A stretch of DNA of 64,000 nt, taken from assembly GCF_017742245.1 (NCBI RefSeq), contig NZ_JAGHKO010000017.1, positions 248,001 through 312,000 on the forward strand, in the 5' to 3' direction. The notes beneath the pieces were generated by a model that was not told the DNA's origin, searched no databases, and worked only from the letters and a program-made list of their open reading frames with translations. Shown here piece after piece: positions 1 through 9,021 of this stretch. Numbering within the stretch: the stretch's first letter is position 1; each line of letters starts with the position of its first letter. A program made the position numbers and the translations under genes. Origin of the DNA: Niastella soli. Its GTDB lineage: Bacteria > Bacteroidota > Bacteroidia > Chitinophagales > Chitinophagaceae.

Positions 1-765
1 GGGGATCTTGGTATCGTACCGGAGATCGAGGTCATGCGCCACCGAAATTTGTTGCCGTTGCAAGGCAGGCCTGTTCTTATAGCTATCGTTAAAGGTTGCC
101 GGAAGGGGGAATTTCACCTCATCGAATTGGTGCAGGTATTTCAATGGCGGCATACAATTGCGATGCGGCGCTTTGTGGTGCAGCATCAGAAAGAAGGGCT
201 GGCCCCTGTTCGAATCGATCCATTGTAACGCCAGGTCGGTAATAATATCGGTCACATAGCCTTTGTAGCATGTATCCTTCCCCATCTTTATAAAAGGCGG
301 ATTGTAATAATGTCCCTGTGCCGGCAAGATATTCCAGTAATCAAAACCGGTGGGCTCGCTCCATAAATGCCATTTACCTACAATAGCTGTACGATAACCA
401 TTTTCTTTCAGGATCTTAGGCAGGGTTTGTTGCGCGCCGTTAAAATAAGTGCCATTATCGCGCAGTCCGTTGATGTGGGAATACTTACCCGTTAAGATCA
501 CCGCCCGGCTGGGACTGCAAACCGAATTGGTCACAAACCCATTGCTCATGAGCGCACCTTCCCGGGCAATTCTGTCTATGTTAGGGGTTTTAATCAGTGT
601 AGAACCATACGCGCTGATGGCCTGGTATGCATGGTCATCGGCCATTATGAATATGATATTGGGCGGCCTGGCAGGAAATTGCCGGGTATATCCCATTTCC
701 CATGTCTGGCAAAGCAATACAGACAAAACAAAACCAGGCAACAGCCGAATCGGGTTCGTCTTCAT
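1..765 (-). CDS. Sulfatase, N-terminal part (runs off the window)
   Basis: Reading the minus strand from ATG at 765 gives 255 residues with no stop before the window edge, so the C-terminus is missing. The protein starts with a hydrophobic export signal that could be a lipoprotein signal (Cys19). It then carries the metal-binding MADDH stretch of alkaline-phosphatase-like sulfatases and the CSPSR active-site signature with Cys83, the residue that is converted to formylglycine. It should hydrolyse sulfate esters in the periplasm or at the cell surface. The spacing of the motifs resembles polysaccharide-directed S1 sulfatases of Bacteroidota, but the substrate cannot be read from this fragment. 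Confidence 0.9.
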   Translation of the reverse strand, partial: MKTNPIRLLPGFVLSVLLCQTWEMGYTRQFPARPPNIIFIMADDHAYQAISAYGSTLIKTPNIDRIAREGALMSNGFVTNSVCSPSRAVILTGKYSHINGLRDNGTYFNGAQQTLPKILKENGYRTAIVGKWHLWSEPTGFDYWNILPAQGHYYNPPFIKMGKDTCYKGYVTDIITDLALQWIDSNRGQPFFLMLHHKAPHRNCMPPLKYLHQFDEVKFPLPATFNDSYKNRPALQRQQISVAHDLDLRYDTKIP

Positions 766-849
766 ATGGCTAATATTAAATCTGTCCCAAAAATAAGGAA
801 CTTTGTACATACATATAAAATCGAGGTTCCTTGTCATCCAGGCATTAAA

Positions 850-873
850 AAAGGTCGCTTAAAAGCGACCTTT
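850..873 (-). terminator. Rho-independent terminator
   Basis: A 10-bp perfect stem (850-859 with 864-873, loop TAAA) lies about 25 bp past the stop of the minus-strand lipoprotein gene. On the minus strand it is followed by a run of T. Confidence 0.8.
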
Positions 874-896
874 GTATTGAAAGTTGTTCTTGCTTT

Positions 897-1661
897 CTAA
901 TCTGCAAAAGTTTGGGAAAAGAAAATTGTAAACGCATCTTTTGCTTTATCGTATCGTAAACACTTCCAGTTATTATAAACAAAGCTGGTAGCAATACAAA
1001 GCCCGTTTTTAATATTGGCATTGTTGGCATTCTTTGACAAACAGCCATCTTTTATAAGAATATCTTCATCCTTTGTTAGGTCAGAGATCTTTATCTGTTT
1101 ATTGGCGATAAAGCTTACTGGGTCCTTTATATAAGAATCGGCCTGATCGGCAATTTCACTCGCTAAATTTTCATCAAGACGGCCACAATCATTGTTACAA
1201 TCAAGCTTATTGATCTCATCATTCACTTTTAAGGACTCGTACAATTGTCTGTAACTATCAGCCAGCTCATCATACAGTAGAATGGAGATCACCTGGTGCT
1301 TTTTATCATAAACAATAAAAGCATAATCATTCTTATTGTTTTGAAATAAGTCGCCGGTAGCAAATGCTAATACATTAAGATCAGGGTCACCACCCAAAAC
1401 CTTTTGATGTTTTTCAGGCAGCGTAGGTAATATTTTGGCCTGAATAGTTGAAAAAACATTCCGCTCGGAAAGTTGCTGCAACCGGCTTTTTCCTTTTAGT
1501 TCTTCCGGTTGAGCTATTGAATCAGAAGCCGCTGCCACCAGCGGTTTTGACACATTGGTATCGGTGACTACTTTAGGAGTAGCGGCGTTACTATCGGTCC
1601 TGGGTTGTGAAGAGCAGGCAAAAAGTATAACCAGCATACCTGCTGTGATCATTTTTTTCAT
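897..1661 (-). CDS. Hypothetical lipoprotein
   Basis: A 254-aa protein with a short lipoprotein signal ending in the lipobox LFAC (Cys16), so it is probably membrane-anchored. A Ser/Thr/Ala-rich linker (about 17-50) follows, then a mixed alpha/beta body. That body contains a beta-rich stretch near residues 95-130 (NDYAFIVYD..ISILLYDEL) and a Cys pair near 155 (CNNDC). I do not recognise a family. It is transcribed alone and ends at a clear terminator. It is divergent from the endonuclease III gene, with about 85 bp between the two starts. Confidence 0.75.
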   Translation of the reverse strand: MKKMITAGMLVILFACSSQPRTDSNAATPKVVTDTNVSKPLVAAASDSIAQPEELKGKSRLQQLSERNVFSTIQAKILPTLPEKHQKVLGGDPDLNVLAFATGDLFQNNKNDYAFIVYDKKHQVISILLYDELADSYRQLYESLKVNDEINKLDCNNDCGRLDENLASEIADQADSYIKDPVSFIANKQIKISDLTKDEDILIKDGCLSKNANNANIKNGLCIATSFVYNNWKCLRYDKAKDAFTIFFSQTFAD

Positions 1662-1747
1662 GGGAGCGTTTATTATTGGCGAAAGATAGTACTAAAGGCT
1701 TCCCCATGCAATTCATATTAAGTAACTTCATTAATATAATATGTCAT

Positions 1748-2422
1748 ATGAAACGTTCAACAATTGATTGGTCTGTTGAACTGGAGCCGCTGCTGAAAAA
1801 GTATAAAAACAAAAAGCATCCGCTCGATGCGGCCAATCCCTATCAATGGATTGTAATGGTTGTTTTGTCGGCACAGGCCACTGATAGCCTTATTAACCAG
1901 TTGGCCCCGGACTTCTTTAAAGCATACCCCGATATAAGATCCCTTTCAAAAGCAGACCCCAAATCTCTATTTCCTCTCATAAGCAAAGTCAGGAATTTTG
2001 CGCACAAGGCACAGTGGCTGGTGAACATAGCCACAGCCATAAAAACCGACAGCAATATTCCGCTTGAGATAGGATCATTGGTTGAATTGCCTGGTATTGG
2101 ACGAAAATCAGCCAACGTGATCCGGCGCGGCGCTAAAGGGGCGCCTCAGGGGATCATTGTTGATCTGCACACCATACGGGTGTCAAACCGATTGGGCATT
2201 GTAAATACCACGAATGCTGAAAAGATCGAAAAACAGCTGATGGAATTGTTGCCGGAAAAGGAATGGGATGCCGGTATGGCGATGTCGTTCCTTGGCAGGG
2301 AAATTTGCCACCCCACTCCCCAATGCCCCATTTGCTTAATGAAAAAGGTTTGCGCCTTTTACAATGACCTGCAGGTGGCTGGTGCAAAAAAGAAAGCGGT
2401 AAAAAAGAAAAAGGTCAAATAG
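1748..2422 (+). CDS. nth: Endonuclease III (DNA glycosylase/AP lyase)
   Basis: A 224-aa base-excision-repair enzyme that removes oxidised pyrimidines and nicks AP sites. The helix-hairpin-helix LPGIGRKSANVI carries the catalytic Lys120, and the conserved Asp139 follows in IIVDLHT. A [4Fe-4S] cluster loop is present with Cys187, 193, 196 and 202. Its first spacing is C-x5-C, where E. coli Nth has C-x6-C. The open frame extends 24 codons further upstream, but the homologous region starts at MKRSTIDW, so ATG 1748 is preferred. The C-terminus is a Lys-rich tail. It is a single gene. Confidence 0.93.
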   Translation: MKRSTIDWSVELEPLLKKYKNKKHPLDAANPYQWIVMVVLSAQATDSLINQLAPDFFKAYPDIRSLSKADPKSLFPLISKVRNFAHKAQWLVNIATAIKTDSNIPLEIGSLVELPGIGRKSANVIRRGAKGAPQGIIVDLHTIRVSNRLGIVNTTNAEKIEKQLMELLPEKEWDAGMAMSFLGREICHPTPQCPICLMKKVCAFYNDLQVAGAKKKAVKKKKVK

Positions 2423-2478
2423 AAAGGCCCTTAACCTATCTACCCCATAAGTCAAAGAACTGGTCGTATACGAATGCT

Positions 2479-2522
2479 GACGAAGCGAAGCCTGTCAGCA
2501 TGCCGACAAGCTTCGCTTCGTC
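2479..2522. repeat. 13-bp perfect inverted repeat downstream of nth
   Basis: Arms 2479-2491 (GACGAAGCGAAGC) and 2510-2522 (GCTTCGCTTCGTC) are perfectly complementary around an 18-nt loop. It sits about 57 bp after the nth stop. There is no T-run after either arm, so it looks more like a REP-type palindrome than an intrinsic terminator. Confidence 0.75.
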
Positions 2523-2565
2523 GGTATACAAAGGTACCCAATGCTTTTATACGATGTTTCCATCA

Positions 2566-2800
2566 TGTGACGGGCTTCGGAAACCGCTGGGACGAGCTTC
2601 GGAAAACGGTGGGACGTTTGGTAATTTCTCCTCGGAAATTTCATTTTGGTGGGACGGTTCGAGGAAAATGGTGGGACGGTTACCTTTAAATCGATGGGAC
2701 GAATGGGAATTTCTCTACTGAAAACTCATTTTTGGTGTGACGGTTCAGCAGAAACCGGTGTGACGAATGGTCGAAAACCTGTGACGGTTTTTAATTCCTT
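2566..2800 (+). repeat. Higher-order tandem repeat, ~85-bp unit built from ~22-bp subunits
   Basis: The core TG(G/T)GACG occurs nine times, starting at 2566, 2588, 2610, 2650, 2672, 2695, 2736, 2759 and 2780. The spacings are 22, 22, 40, 22, 23, 41, 23 and 21, so two short steps and one long step recur, giving a period of 84-87 bp. The long steps share an AATTTCTC ... TCATTTT segment. Periods are not multiples of 3, and no consistent protein frame is seen. Confidence 0.85.
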
Positions 2801-2802
2801 CT

Positions 2803-2881
2803 CTTTGCCTATACTGATTCTTCACTGCGCCTCCTCGAAACCTTCACTTTGCCTATACAGATCCTTCACTTCGCCTCCTCG
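2803..2881 (+). repeat. Pair of 35-bp direct repeats
   Basis: Two copies, 2803-2837 and 2847-2881, differ at 3 of 35 positions and are separated by 9 bp. Both begin CTTTGCCTATAC and end CGCCTCCTCG. They directly follow the ~85-bp repeat block. The rest of the spacer to 3080 shows nothing I can name. Confidence 0.85.
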
Positions 2882-3080
2882 GGCGCCGGGGAAGCAATGA
2901 GGTCCAAAAGCGGAGGAATTGAGGAACTATCAGGATAGCATTGGGGATAAATAGACCTCGAGCATTGCGAGCACCGAACAAATGAACTTAATAACTCACA
3001 AACAACAAAGGCTTCAATCACGGTATTTACACCTGATGAAGCCTTAAATTGTATCTACTGAAAACTTACGTTAGACGATG

Positions 3081-4151
3081 CTATTGCTTATTACCAGTGT
3101 TGTTAACCGGATTTAAGCGGATGTATTTATTCTCGCCTTCAAAATAAATTTGGTAAGGACTATCAAAATAGGTGCTTTTCAGATAATAATCCGTGGTAAT
3201 GATCTGTGCACCGGAATTGCAGGCAGCCTCAAAGTAAGAACGGTCGTTCACACGTGCCTGCTTTGTATCACCATCGGCCCGGGTACGAATGATATAGCCT
3301 TTCTGCACCAGTTCTTTTATACCCGGTTCCTTGGAACCATTCCTGATCATAACAGCCGCTTCGGGTGTACCGGGTTCAGCATTTATAAACAGGATGCGCC
3401 CTTTTAAAGAAGGATGTCCTTTCATGTAAGTAGCCCGTTTAGCGCCATGGTCATCCAGCACAAACAGGTATTTACCTTTCGCTGCATTTAACGTAGGCCA
3501 GTTACCTTTTAGTACAGCTTCTTCCAAAGTCGCATAATTACCACGAACATCATCGGGCGTAATCAGATACTCTTTTCCCAGGTTCTTTACCAATTCTTCA
3601 TCCAGATCATCCATAGCCTTTACATTCAAATCTTCTGTACCTGATCCGGCATCACCGCCCTTTGTTTCCAGGGTTATGAATACCGGGTTATGATCGGGAT
3701 GTTCTGTTGACCACGTCCTTAACTTTTGCAATATTCCTGCAAACGTATAGGAATCGGTGCGAAAATCGAAATCAGGTACGTGAAATACTTTATAACCCGG
3801 TCTCAACATTTCACCATTGGGATCATAAGGCGCCTGCCCGGTAGCCATCTCTAACCCTTTTGGATGTGCGTATTTGCCGCCATTTTCATCCCGGTAACAA
3901 TCGATCTCCAGGTTATTCAACCCCATTTTTAATTGCTCTTCGATAGGAATATGCGCATAGGCCAATCCTTTTACCTTGCCGGAATCCTTTTCCATAAACA
4001 CTTTATAAAGGGCCGGATCGATAGCTCTTTTATAACTGTTGTGCGAGCCAATTATCTGAATTTTATTGATAGGTGTGTTGCCGGGAATACCGGGACCACC
4101 ACCCATTTGAAACGCTAGTGCGCCTATTGCGAAGCAAAACAATGTTTTCAT
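3081..4151 (-). CDS. Ca2+-dependent phosphoinositide phospholipase C-like protein, secreted
   Basis: A 356-aa protein with an N-terminal signal peptide. It has the PI-PLC-like TIM-barrel signatures: GSHNSYK with the first catalytic His (37), LEIDCYRD with metal-ligand acids (Glu82, Asp84), and KVFHVPDFDFRT with the second catalytic His (124). ITLETKG follows near 162, and the DDVRG..TLEEA segment is typical of the calcium-dependent bacterial family (Pfam PI-PLC-C1 type). It probably cleaves a phosphodiester of a phosphoinositide or a related extracellular substrate. It lies 41 bp downstream of the PHP-phosphoesterase gene on the same strand, so the two are probably one operon acting on secreted phosphate compounds. 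Confidence 0.85.
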   Translation of the reverse strand: MKTLFCFAIGALAFQMGGGPGIPGNTPINKIQIIGSHNSYKRAIDPALYKVFMEKDSGKVKGLAYAHIPIEEQLKMGLNNLEIDCYRDENGGKYAHPKGLEMATGQAPYDPNGEMLRPGYKVFHVPDFDFRTDSYTFAGILQKLRTWSTEHPDHNPVFITLETKGGDAGSGTEDLNVKAMDDLDEELVKNLGKEYLITPDDVRGNYATLEEAVLKGNWPTLNAAKGKYLFVLDDHGAKRATYMKGHPSLKGRILFINAEPGTPEAAVMIRNGSKEPGIKELVQKGYIIRTRADGDTKQARVNDRSYFEAACNSGAQIITTDYYLKSTYFDSPYQIYFEGENKYIRLNPVNNTGNKQ

Positions 4152-4192
4152 ACAAGGTGTATTATGTAATTGTTATTTTAATTTTCTACCCA

Positions 4193-5434
4193 TCAAAAGT
4201 TAGGATCAAAGTTGAAGTATATCGGGTTCGACAATGCGACCATGTTACCGCTCAGTGTTTGAGATACTGGTACCTGGGGATATGGAGTTGACGGCCCTTC
4301 CACCACAACACGGTAATAGGTACGGCCTTGTACCGCCGGTGTATCGGTAAATTCGATCACCGGATTTTTTCCGGTTGTTTTAAAAGTATTGAAAGGATCT
4401 CCATTTTTTACAACACTTACGGTATAAGTTGAGTCTGCAACTGTTTTACCAGTTAGCTGCACCCGGAATTTGGCTGGCTTACCCGTGGGTTTGGTATTGT
4501 CACCCATCATCATATCCATTTTACCATCCTGATCAAGGTCTGCATAAAATTCAACGCGCGGCGCAAAAGGATTGGCGCTCACAGAAACCCTTCCATTGGT
4601 AAGCGCATCTACCACGGCCTGTTGGGTACGGGCTGTAGCAAATACCCAGGTAGTGGGCGTTCCCACATAGTTAGCGGTGGCTTGTTTGCTGTTGGCCGTT
4701 GCTTTGTCGGGTGAATCAGGCACACCATGGTGGGCATCACTTCCGCCTCTTCCGGTGATCTTACGACCTGAAGAAAGCATGTCGTCCCAGATCAACAGGG
4801 CATTGACATTCTTTTGCCAAACAGCAGAATTCCAGATCTCCATAGAACTGACCATGTCGTAAGAATAACCGAAGTGATCTTTAGGTCCCATGGGATGGTT
4901 GGCAGACAAATGAATGCCCAGTTCTTTTACTATGGACTGGATCACGATGTCGCGTTGATCGCGAACAAAATACAGGCGTTGGTGATCGTAAGGTCTGGCT
5001 GAGAAAACATTACCATGCCCACGGTTAGTGGTCCACTCAGCGCCATACAATAATAACACAGAGTCTGATTTGAATTCAGGATCGGCCCAGGTATGGTTGG
5101 CAACATCCCCATCAACATGATTGTCGTGGTCGGTAATGCAGATATAATCTATACCAACCGATTTGGAAAAGGCTATGATCTTTGAAACAGGATTATTAGA
5201 CGATTCTTTACTGTGGCGGGAGTGCAGGTGCAGATCGCCTTTTAACCATACCCCATTGGTAAGGCTCGCTACCGGTGGCATATTGTTGATATTTACAGGC
5301 GCCCAGGGATCTTTGGGATTTGGCTCTTTTGATTGTGCCGTAGCGGCAGTACCGCTACAAATGCTGATCACTATCAGCAATCCGCCATATACAATACCAA
5401 CTACCCGGTTCATTAGACTATTCTTGTAGCTCAT
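4193..5434 (-). CDS. CehA/McbA-like PHP-domain metallohydrolase, secreted
   Basis: A 413-aa protein with an export signal (about 10-34, ending at TAQS). The PHP domain starts near residue 64: KGDLHLHSRHS gives the first metal ligands (His69, His71), and ITDHDNH near 100-105 gives the second set. Further ligands lie in the SANHPMG and GGSDAHHG segments. The C-terminal ~120 residues look like a beta-sandwich. The family hydrolyses phosphoesters or carbamates in the periplasm with a metal centre. It is the first gene of a likely two-gene unit with the PI-PLC-like gene. The substrate is not predictable. Confidence 0.85.
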   Translation of the reverse strand: MSYKNSLMNRVVGIVYGGLLIVISICSGTAATAQSKEPNPKDPWAPVNINNMPPVASLTNGVWLKGDLHLHSRHSKESSNNPVSKIIAFSKSVGIDYICITDHDNHVDGDVANHTWADPEFKSDSVLLLYGAEWTTNRGHGNVFSARPYDHQRLYFVRDQRDIVIQSIVKELGIHLSANHPMGPKDHFGYSYDMVSSMEIWNSAVWQKNVNALLIWDDMLSSGRKITGRGGSDAHHGVPDSPDKATANSKQATANYVGTPTTWVFATARTQQAVVDALTNGRVSVSANPFAPRVEFYADLDQDGKMDMMMGDNTKPTGKPAKFRVQLTGKTVADSTYTVSVVKNGDPFNTFKTTGKNPVIEFTDTPAVQGRTYYRVVVEGPSTPYPQVPVSQTLSGNMVALSNPIYFNFDPNF

Positions 5435-5900
5435 CTTATTTTTGTTTGCTTTAAATTACGTTTTTGTCTTCTACCAGGTTGAATATTGATAATTCCGGGC
5501 AAATTCCTCCCAGCCCCCTTTTTCAATAAAAACTGACTGCCGTAGGTAAATCCGGATAAACGCCAATAACGACAAAAGCGCTCAGGCCCCGGTAGCCTCC
5601 CCCAAGCTTTTATAATTGTAGGTCATACAACTATTTGGAGCGCGCAAAAATATCAAGTGTTTTTCGGGTATGCGTATTAAGAAATTATTACACAGCGTAA
5701 CAACATCAACGTTAGTGTGGGGGAAGCTTTTTAATGTGGGGAAAATTTATCCCGTTATAATTTTTGGCACAATAGATACTGCCCATTGCAAAAAAATAAG
5801 CATAAACGTGTATCTAACGGATATAGCTATTTTTCCAGGCTTTTTAAAAAGCTAGTTTTGAACACCATTATTTTAAGGCCTGATTAATCTTTGAAAAACA
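5435..5900. other. Spacer between divergent genes, with candidate promoter
   Basis: 466 bp without a credible gene. It is AT-rich towards the right. TAGTTTTG at 5853-5860 fits the Bacteroidota -7 consensus TAnnTTTG and lies 40 bp before the ATG at 5901, but I see no convincing -33 element. A short palindrome (GCTTTTTAAAAAGC) at 5839-5852 precedes it. Nothing else is recognisable. Confidence 0.45.
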
Positions 5901-7868
5901 ATGAAAACACCAGTATCCCTGTGTCTCATAGCACTATTTGTGCTAGCGACCCTAAATTCCTATGCCACTAACTATTATGTAGATCCCTATGGCTGGGGAT
6001 CAAACCAAGGAACATTGACCAACCCATGGAGATCTATAAATGACATACCATGGTACATCAATTACTTCAAACCCGGCGATACGCTGTTCTTTAAAAGAGA
6101 CCGCTGGTACACCGGTACGCTTTCCCTCAACAGTTCAGGCAGCGCGGGTGCGCCGATCGTGATCATGGGCTATGGCGATGGCAATGCACCAAAGTTTCAG
6201 TATAACATAGCCAGTCCTACCGAGCAAAATGTTTACGACAGAACCGTTATCCGGCTAAACCAGGCCAATTACATTGTGATCGACGGCATTGAATTGACCG
6301 ACGATTATATTCCCTGGTGGAATCATAATGTAAACGCCAACGTTGGATATGGTGTTTACATTTATGGCACCAATGGAAATGGATCGCATAACGTGATAAA
6401 GAACGTTACCATCTCAAAATTGGGCTGCGGTGTATCCATTGATGGCGGAAACGACAATACCATCACAGATTGCACCATTTTGAATTTGCGAATGATCCTG
6501 AATACGCCCGATGTTGAATGGGACGATTTTGGCGCCATGGGCATAATGATCGGTGGTTCTTATAATACCATCACCCGTAACATTATACAGGAATGTTATA
6601 GCAACAGCTACGATTACCAGATCGATGGAGGCGCCATAGAAATGTATGGTGCGGTTAGCAATAACAAAATAATGTATAATAAATGTAGTGAGAACCTGGG
6701 TTTTATGGAGTTTGGGAGCTCCTCAGGCCAGCAGGCGCTTAACAATGTTATTGGGTACAATTTGCTGATCAACAACGGTCACGTATTCTGGATAAATACT
6801 AATAATGGTTATGGCGTGGATGTACGAAACCTGCAGTTTTACAACAACAACGTTATTGAAACACATGCACCACGTTTACCCGATGTAAGAAACTTAATAG
6901 GCATCGCTTCAACACCATGGATCCCGAATGTGTTAACCATGAAGAATAATATTTTCTGGATAGCCACTTCTTCCAACGTTACCGACCCTAACATACAGCC
7001 ATTTAACGGACCACAGCTGATCCATCAAAGTAACGTATATCATTTAAGCGGCGGACTGATGGGTTTTAATATGGATGGTTCAGAAAAGAAATTGAATCAA
7101 AACGACCAGGTGTTCGCCAATACCTCTTCAAGCGATCCTGGCCAATGGGATTATGCGCTGAATGTTTATGGTGCAGCAGCAAATATTGGACAGAACATCG
7201 GCATCGAAAAAGATTTCTATGATCAGGTTGTCCCTACTATCATTGGGATGATCGATGCGGGCATTGCACAAATTATGTCGGCAGTAAGGCTAAGCAGTAC
7301 AACCCTGCCGGTACAATTCCTGTCTGTTAAAGGCCTACCAGGGGCCAACGGGAATACGGTAACCTGGGAAACCACCAACGATATTACCAATCACTTTGAA
7401 GTGGAAAAAAGCGACGATGGCATTAAATTCAAAAAACTAGCAAACGTTCCCTATAATGCTAAAAACGGTACAACCACTACAAAATACCAGTATGTGGATG
7501 TAAACAAAGGGGGTGATGCTCAATATTATCGGATCAAAGCAGTAACAACCGGCAGCGATAGTTCTTATTCTCAAACCGTTTCCATTAGTAACATTGCTGG
7601 TTCTAATAAAAACAGCGGAACCAATATCCTTACTATTTTCCCGAATCCAGCTACAGATTATGTTTATCTGAAATCAACGGCCAATGACCTGCAGAATAAA
7701 GACATGGTGTTGGTGAATATGTCGGGCATGGAACTAAAAAGAACAAGGATCACTGATGGTAACAACCAGGCAAAACTGGATGTAAGCAAACTACCGAGAG
7801 GTGTTTATGTAATAAAACTGATGGATAACAAGACAGGAAAGGCAGAGAGCACAATGTTTACAAAATAA
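5901..7868 (+). CDS. Right-handed parallel beta-helix protein with T9SS sorting domain
   Basis: A 655-aa secreted protein. A signal peptide (1-22, ending NSYA) is followed by a start typical of polysaccharide-lyase-like helices (YYVDPYGWGSNQGT..PW). Asn-rich beta-helix coils run to about residue 450 (repeated xIxxNxI-type strands such as NTITDCTIL and NTITRNIIQECY). A fibronectin-like module (about 470-565; LPVQFLSVKG..VTWETTN..FEVEKS) comes next. The C-terminal type A Por sorting domain (about 575-655) contains IFPNPATDYVYL and ends GVYVIKL. It is probably exported by T9SS and acts on or binds a polysaccharide. No catalytic residues can be assigned. It is a single gene with its own terminator. 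Confidence 0.85.
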   Translation: MKTPVSLCLIALFVLATLNSYATNYYVDPYGWGSNQGTLTNPWRSINDIPWYINYFKPGDTLFFKRDRWYTGTLSLNSSGSAGAPIVIMGYGDGNAPKFQYNIASPTEQNVYDRTVIRLNQANYIVIDGIELTDDYIPWWNHNVNANVGYGVYIYGTNGNGSHNVIKNVTISKLGCGVSIDGGNDNTITDCTILNLRMILNTPDVEWDDFGAMGIMIGGSYNTITRNIIQECYSNSYDYQIDGGAIEMYGAVSNNKIMYNKCSENLGFMEFGSSSGQQALNNVIGYNLLINNGHVFWINTNNGYGVDVRNLQFYNNNVIETHAPRLPDVRNLIGIASTPWIPNVLTMKNNIFWIATSSNVTDPNIQPFNGPQLIHQSNVYHLSGGLMGFNMDGSEKKLNQNDQVFANTSSSDPGQWDYALNVYGAAANIGQNIGIEKDFYDQVVPTIIGMIDAGIAQIMSAVRLSSTTLPVQFLSVKGLPGANGNTVTWETTNDITNHFEVEKSDDGIKFKKLANVPYNAKNGTTTTKYQYVDVNKGGDAQYYRIKAVTTGSDSSYSQTVSISNIAGSNKNSGTNILTIFPNPATDYVYLKSTANDLQNKDMVLVNMSGMELKRTRITDGNNQAKLDVSKLPRGVYVIKLMDNKTGKAESTMFTK

Positions 7869-7872
7869 AAAG

Positions 7873-7906
7873 AAAACTCCCCCCGGCTGAGCCGGGGGGA
7901 GTTTTT
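7873..7906. terminator. Strong bidirectional terminator
   Basis: GC-rich stem 7873-7887 / 7891-7905 (AAAACTCCCCCCGGC with its complement, loop TGA), flanked by A-run and T-run. It sits exactly between the convergent genes ending at 7868 and 7910. Confidence 0.93.
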
Positions 7907-7909
7907 CTT

Positions 7910-8977
7910 TTATACATGGGCATTAATAGCATTGGTGAGCACTTTGAATATCACTTCTGACATTTGTTTGTCGTAGAACTGCAAAACCAACTCGGTGCTA
8001 TTTCTTTGCAACCCAATCCCATCATTATAGGTATCGAATGAATGTAATTGAGTAAATGGGATAGCAAATGATTGTTGACTGGCCGCAAACACTACTCCCT
8101 TACTGGTTATAGCAAAGATCCCCGGAAGGTTATCGTTTACATGCTCTCTGATAGGCGTGCTTCTGCTTGAACCCAATTTATAGGAAATGCCTTTTGCTAC
8201 TTTAATTCCTTCCCTGCTGCTCTGACTGAAATACCCTGTGGTATTCGTTCTCGCGAATATGAAGTTGGAGCTTATTTCCCAATAGGCTACCTCGTCGTTT
8301 TGGGTTAATACAGATGGCTGTTTACATTGAGGCAGATACCCCTGCTCAAGGGCATTTAATAATACCAGGTAATAATAGTCTTCTTTTAATCGCTTATCAA
8401 TGGTAGCTTCTCTAATATCGATGCCCAGTTGTTGGGCCAGTTGTTTCAATGATTGCTGTTCATCAGCAGTGACCAGATGATCAGAGATCACATCCTTAAC
8501 AGCATTTTCATATAACTCCAACGCATTTTGCTGATTAATACGGGTCACCTCTTCAACTGAAACATTTAATTCTTTTGCAAACAGCCCGATCTCCTGTATT
8601 TCTTCTTCAGACAAATGATTATCGGCCAGCCTTTGTTTTGAAAGACCAGTGACAGCTTTTTTTGCATATTTGCTTTTAATGGAATTGATGGCAGCATCGG
8701 ACAACTGGAAATACCCCTTTATTTTAGAAAGTACGCCTTTTTCTTCTTCGGTGATTGAATAGTCTTCAATAACCTCCTGCAAATGCTTTTCATAAATTTC
8801 CAATCCAAGGGAATGCAGTTTAACCGGATCGGCTTGTTTACTATTTGTGCTGTTGTAATTATTAAAGTGGGTCTCCCAGTTTTTATAGTTATCATTTCTG
8901 ATATCTTCAACTAATTTGGAGTGCGCTGACAGGCCAGGAAATAATTTTTTGAACATTGGATGGGTAGGTTTTTTCAT
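7910..8977 (-). CDS. Hypothetical protein with TerB-like helical repeats
   Basis: A 355-aa protein from ATG 8977; a GTG at 9022 overlapping the upstream stop is possible but gives a poor N-terminus. The first two-thirds is alpha-helical and contains three similar segments. Each has an acidic loop followed by a helix: DYSITEEEKGVL, DNHLSEEEIQEI and DHLVTADEQQSL. This is the pattern of TerB/EF-hand-like tellurite-resistance-type helical domains. The last ~100 residues look beta-rich, possibly PH-like. No signal peptide. It follows the RteC-like gene with a gap of about 45 bp and is probably cotranscribed with it. Function unknown; a TerB-like fold is inference from the repeat pattern. Confidence 0.65.
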   Translation of the reverse strand: MKKPTHPMFKKLFPGLSAHSKLVEDIRNDNYKNWETHFNNYNSTNSKQADPVKLHSLGLEIYEKHLQEVIEDYSITEEEKGVLSKIKGYFQLSDAAINSIKSKYAKKAVTGLSKQRLADNHLSEEEIQEIGLFAKELNVSVEEVTRINQQNALELYENAVKDVISDHLVTADEQQSLKQLAQQLGIDIREATIDKRLKEDYYYLVLLNALEQGYLPQCKQPSVLTQNDEVAYWEISSNFIFARTNTTGYFSQSSREGIKVAKGISYKLGSSRSTPIREHVNDNLPGIFAITSKGVVFAASQQSFAIPFTQLHSFDTYNDGIGLQRNSTELVLQFYDKQMSEVIFKVLTNAINAHV

Positions 8978-9021
8978 ACTAAAGATATAAAAAAGCCTAA
9001 CACCGGGAAGTGCATTTTGCA

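Noticed and set aside
2566-2800. CRISPR array
   Set aside because: The repeated core is only 7 bp, the 'spacers' resemble one another, and no cas gene is present anywhere in the window.
2474-2900. Three overlapping short ORFs across the repeat block
   Set aside because: Their residues come from the TGKGACG repeats, whose period is not a multiple of three; no frame keeps a repeated peptide, and there is no start context.
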